A stretch of DNA of 64,000 bases from Halomonas sp. SpR1. Its GTDB lineage: Bacteria; Pseudomonadota; Gammaproteobacteria; Pseudomonadales; Halomonadaceae. The position numbers and the translations under genes are program-made. The stretch covers positions 21,347-85,346 of the forward strand of contig NZ_JAUAMB010000020.1 of the NCBI RefSeq assembly GCF_031010175.1, read 5' to 3'. The notes beneath the pieces are model-generated. The model saw only the letters and a program-made list of their open reading frames with translations, did no database searches and had not been told where the DNA came from. Of the stretch, positions 62,416 through 64,000 are shown piece by piece (within the stretch, counting starts at the first letter, position 1; the number at the start of each line of letters is the position of its first letter).

Positions 62416-62817
62416 ATGCAGCGTGTAACGGTAACGCTTGATGAGGAGCTGGTGGCAGAAGTCGATACGTTAATGCGTGAGCGTGGCTACCAAAACCGCT
62501 CAGAGGCGATTCGCGACCTGACCCGCAGCGGTTTAAAACAGGTGAGGGAAGAGGCCGCACCGGATTCGCCCTGCATGGGCGCGCTGGTGTATGTCTATGA
62601 TCATGCCGCCCGTGAGCTGTCCAAGCGCTTAACGCGCCACTCCCATGACCATCACGACCTGACGCTTTCGACCCTGCATGTGCATATCAACCACGACAGT
62701 TGCCTGGAAGTGGCGCTGCTCAAAGGCCAGGGGCGGGCGCTAAAGCAGTTTGCCGCCGAAGTCACATCGTCGCGAAGCGTGCGCCATGGGCAACTGGTGC
62801 TAATACCGGACGAGTAG
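62416..62817 (+). CDS. nikR: Nickel-responsive regulator NikR
   Basis: Ribbon-helix-helix repressor with a C-terminal ACT-like nickel domain. 133 aa, usual size. DNA-binding MQRVTVTLDEELVAEVD and YQNRSEAIRDLTRSGL. All four high-affinity nickel ligands of E. coli NikR are present, shifted by one: His77 (RHSHDHHDLTL), His88 and His90 (STLHVHINH) and Cys96 (DSCLEV). GGGAGG precedes the ATG. Divergent from nikA. Confidence 0.96.
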   Translation: MQRVTVTLDEELVAEVDTLMRERGYQNRSEAIRDLTRSGLKQVREEAAPDSPCMGALVYVYDHAARELSKRLTRHSHDHHDLTLSTLHVHINHDSCLEVALLKGQGRALKQFAAEVTSSRSVRHGQLVLIPDE

Positions 62818-62841
62818 GGCTGCAAAAGGTTGCGGGCATAA

Positions 62842-62867
62842 AAAAGGTGACCCGAGGGTCACCTTTT
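62842..62867. terminator. Bidirectional terminator between nikR and slyD
   Basis: AAAAGGTGACC (62842-62852) and GGTCACCTTTT (62857-62867), an 11-bp stem with a CGAG loop; A- and T-runs suit both convergent genes. Confidence 0.88.
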
Positions 62868-62889
62868 CTGATCGGTAGCGCGAGCACTC

Positions 62890-63372
62890 TTAGTGCTCAA
62901 CGCCGCCTTCGCCGTGCACGTGGCCGTGCTCAACTTCTTCAGCGCTGGCTTCGCGTACTTCAGCGATCTCAACATCAAAGTTGAGCTGTTGACCGGCTAG
63001 CGGATGGTTGCCATCAACAACGACTGTGTCGCCTTCGACTTTCTTGACGGTAACCATGAGCGGGCCGCCTTGGGTCTGGGCTTGGAACTGCATGCCCGGC
63101 TCAATGCTTTCAACGCCTTGGAACGCGTCCCGTGGTACTTCTTGCATTAGCTGCTCTTGCAGCTCGCCATAACCCTCTTCAGGAGATACGGCAACGTTCA
63201 GCTTATCGCCCGCAGTACGACCTTCCAGCTCTTTCTCTAGACCCGGAATGATATTGCCGGCGCCATGGAGGTAGGTAAGCGGCTCACGGCCTTCGGAACT
63301 GTCTAGCACTTCACCTGCATCGTTGGTCAGGGTGTAGTGAAACGCGACAACCGAGTTTTGCGCAATTTGCAT
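62890..63372 (-). CDS. slyD: SlyD-type FKBP peptidyl-prolyl isomerase
   Basis: Cytoplasmic prolyl isomerase and chaperone, with a possible role as a metallochaperone in nickel-enzyme maturation. 160 aa from ATG 63372 (AAAGG upstream); the longer frame to 63396 is less likely. FKBP core VVAFHYTLTNDAGEVLDSS, LTYLHGAGNIIPGLEKELEG and VSPEEGYGE, an insert-in-flap domain (about residues 70-120), then GNHPLAGQQLNFDVEI. The tail EHGHVHGEGGVEH is His-rich but short and Cys-free, unlike E. coli SlyD. Next to nikR. Confidence 0.93.
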   Translation of the reverse strand: MQIAQNSVVAFHYTLTNDAGEVLDSSEGREPLTYLHGAGNIIPGLEKELEGRTAGDKLNVAVSPEEGYGELQEQLMQEVPRDAFQGVESIEPGMQFQAQTQGGPLMVTVKKVEGDTVVVDGNHPLAGQQLNFDVEIAEVREASAEEVEHGHVHGEGGVEH

Positions 63373-63548
63373 GGAATAACCTTTCGGTGAGTGCATGTTC
63401 CAATATGGTAACGCGTGTGGGCTGGCTTGTCAGGGGGTAGCTGCGCTTTTTCCTACTCACCACTTTCGGCGGTATTGCGCACCAGGGTGACCAGGGATAC
63501 CCTACGACCAACACTTTTTCCTTTGCCCTATCACTTTTGGAGCATGCA

Positions 63549-63830
63549 ATGACGATCTTGATTATTTGGCTTGTCGCATTTTGCCTGATTGCTTATTTTG
63601 CCTATCAGCGCTGGAATAGCGGCGTTAGCGAGGGGTTGGACAAGGTGTTGCCGGGTTTTTTGAAAAGCCATGGCGACAACCGCTATCTATGGGTAATTAC
63701 ACTGGCAGTGCTGGGCGCTACTACCCTGGTGCAACCGGTCGAGATGCTGCTGGTCGTTATCCTGCTAGGCCTGATTGGCTGGGTTATTATGGCACTGGCT
63801 AGCTGGGCAGGTAATAAGACTCACCGTTAA
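63549..63830 (+). CDS. Small membrane protein, unknown function
   Basis: 93 aa from ATG 63549, which has GGAG (63539-63542) at good spacing; ATG 63537 would add four residues. Three hydrophobic stretches: TILIIWLVAFCLIAYFAY, ITLAVLGATTLV and EMLLVVILLGLIGWVIMALA. No family recognised with certainty. Monocistronic with a strong terminator. Confidence 0.7.
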   Translation: MTILIIWLVAFCLIAYFAYQRWNSGVSEGLDKVLPGFLKSHGDNRYLWVITLAVLGATTLVQPVEMLLVVILLGLIGWVIMALASWAGNKTHR

Positions 63831-63843
63831 GCTGATTGCAGCT

Positions 63844-63881
63844 AAAAGCCCGGCCATCAAATGAGATGGCCGGGCTTTTTT
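63844..63881 (+). terminator. Intrinsic terminator, also the presumed intron target
   Basis: AAAAGCCCGGCCATC (63844-63858) and GATGGCCGGGCTTTT (63865-63879) form a 15-bp stem with a 6-nt loop and six T. The element at 63885 begins 3 nt after the T-run. Confidence 0.92.
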
Positions 63882-63884
63882 ATA

Positions 63885-64000
63885 GTGCGCCAGGCATGGC
63901 GCGCAGCGCCTTGACTGGCGCTGTTCCTGGGGGTGGTGCCTCAGGATGACTTGGGGGTGAAAGTCCCCTGCACGCCCGGCAAGGGGAAGTGCTAGCCGAC
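63885..64000 (+). mobile_element. 5' end of a probable group IIC intron (continues past window)
   Basis: The sequence starts GTGCGCC, matching the GUGYG 5' splice-site consensus. It continues with paired CTGGCGC/GGCGC-type stems and a GGATGACTTGGGGGTGAAAG then TCCCCTGCACGCCCGGCAAG stretch that I recognise from 5' domain I of proteobacterial group II introns. Position right behind a Rho-independent terminator is the hallmark of class C introns. The reverse transcriptase and 3' end lie outside the window. Confidence 0.75.

Overview
The window looks like chromosomal DNA of a moderately GC-rich, aerobic, flagellated gammaproteobacterium, most likely a Halomonas-type member of the Halomonadaceae. 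The evidence is the gene content and order: a gltA // sdhCDAB-sucAB-lpd-sucCD TCA block, a BCCT osmolyte transporter, a Pseudomonas-like glucose ABC operon, and a Pseudomonas-like nagR-nagA-nagB2-nagF-nagE cluster. The genus call is inference, because no 16S or other marker is present.

Layout. 1-13.3 kb: gltA (partial, minus strand) is divergent from a long TCA operon (sdhCDAB, sucAB, lpd, sucCD) with large hairpins between sdhB/sucA and lpd/sucC; sucB carries two lipoyl domains. 13.3-19.1 kb: a YbhN-like membrane protein and a GT4 glycosyltransferase (minus strand), a ribbon-helix-helix regulator with a palindrome at its promoter, a PHB-depolymerase-type esterase, and a chemoreceptor gene with a near-perfect sigma-28 (FliA) promoter. 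19.1-23.5 kb: an AT-rich spacer, then a four-gene nucleotide-sugar cassette (epimerase, CDP-glucose synthase, SAF-domain oxidoreductase, RmlC-like epimerase). 23.5-33.9 kb: rnb (RNase II), the N-acetylglucosamine PTS/catabolic operon, and a Cof-type phosphatase.

34.2-40.3 kb is the most unusual region. It holds a minus-strand, accessory-looking island of unrecognised genes: two tandem 261-aa paralogs (about 88% identical by hand count), a 330-aa relative sharing their NPF...YDDSG/FDDSG core, a 309-aa protein with the same Ser/Thr/Asn-rich N-terminus, a Sec-secreted 161-aa protein, and a signal-less fragment. It is interrupted by an IS5-type element with a nonsense mutation in its transposase. 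Three transcription units start with FliA-like promoters (GCCGATA-type -10 boxes, a TAA-type -35 box 13-14 nt upstream). I propose that this island is part of the flagellar late-gene regulon and may encode flagellum-associated or flagellum-exported proteins. This is inference from promoters and N-terminal architecture.

40.4-52.5 kb: a gltR/gtrS-like two-component pair followed by a gtsABCD glucose ABC transporter operon, a convergent BCCT transporter, the YcjF/YcjX pair, a small membrane protein, and a hexose-6-phosphate mutarotase. 52.6-57.5 kb: a GlsB/YeaQ small membrane protein behind 13-bp tandem repeats, an 821-aa protein with three DUF1266-like repeats, an NlpC/P60 lipoprotein, and an MFS transporter. 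57.5-63.4 kb: a nickel uptake operon nikABCDE divergent from nikR, with an exact NikR operator (GTATGA-N16-TCATAC) between them, and a SlyD-type FKBP isomerase with a His-rich tail. The window ends with a small membrane protein, its terminator, and the 5' end of what looks like a group IIC intron inserted just after that terminator.
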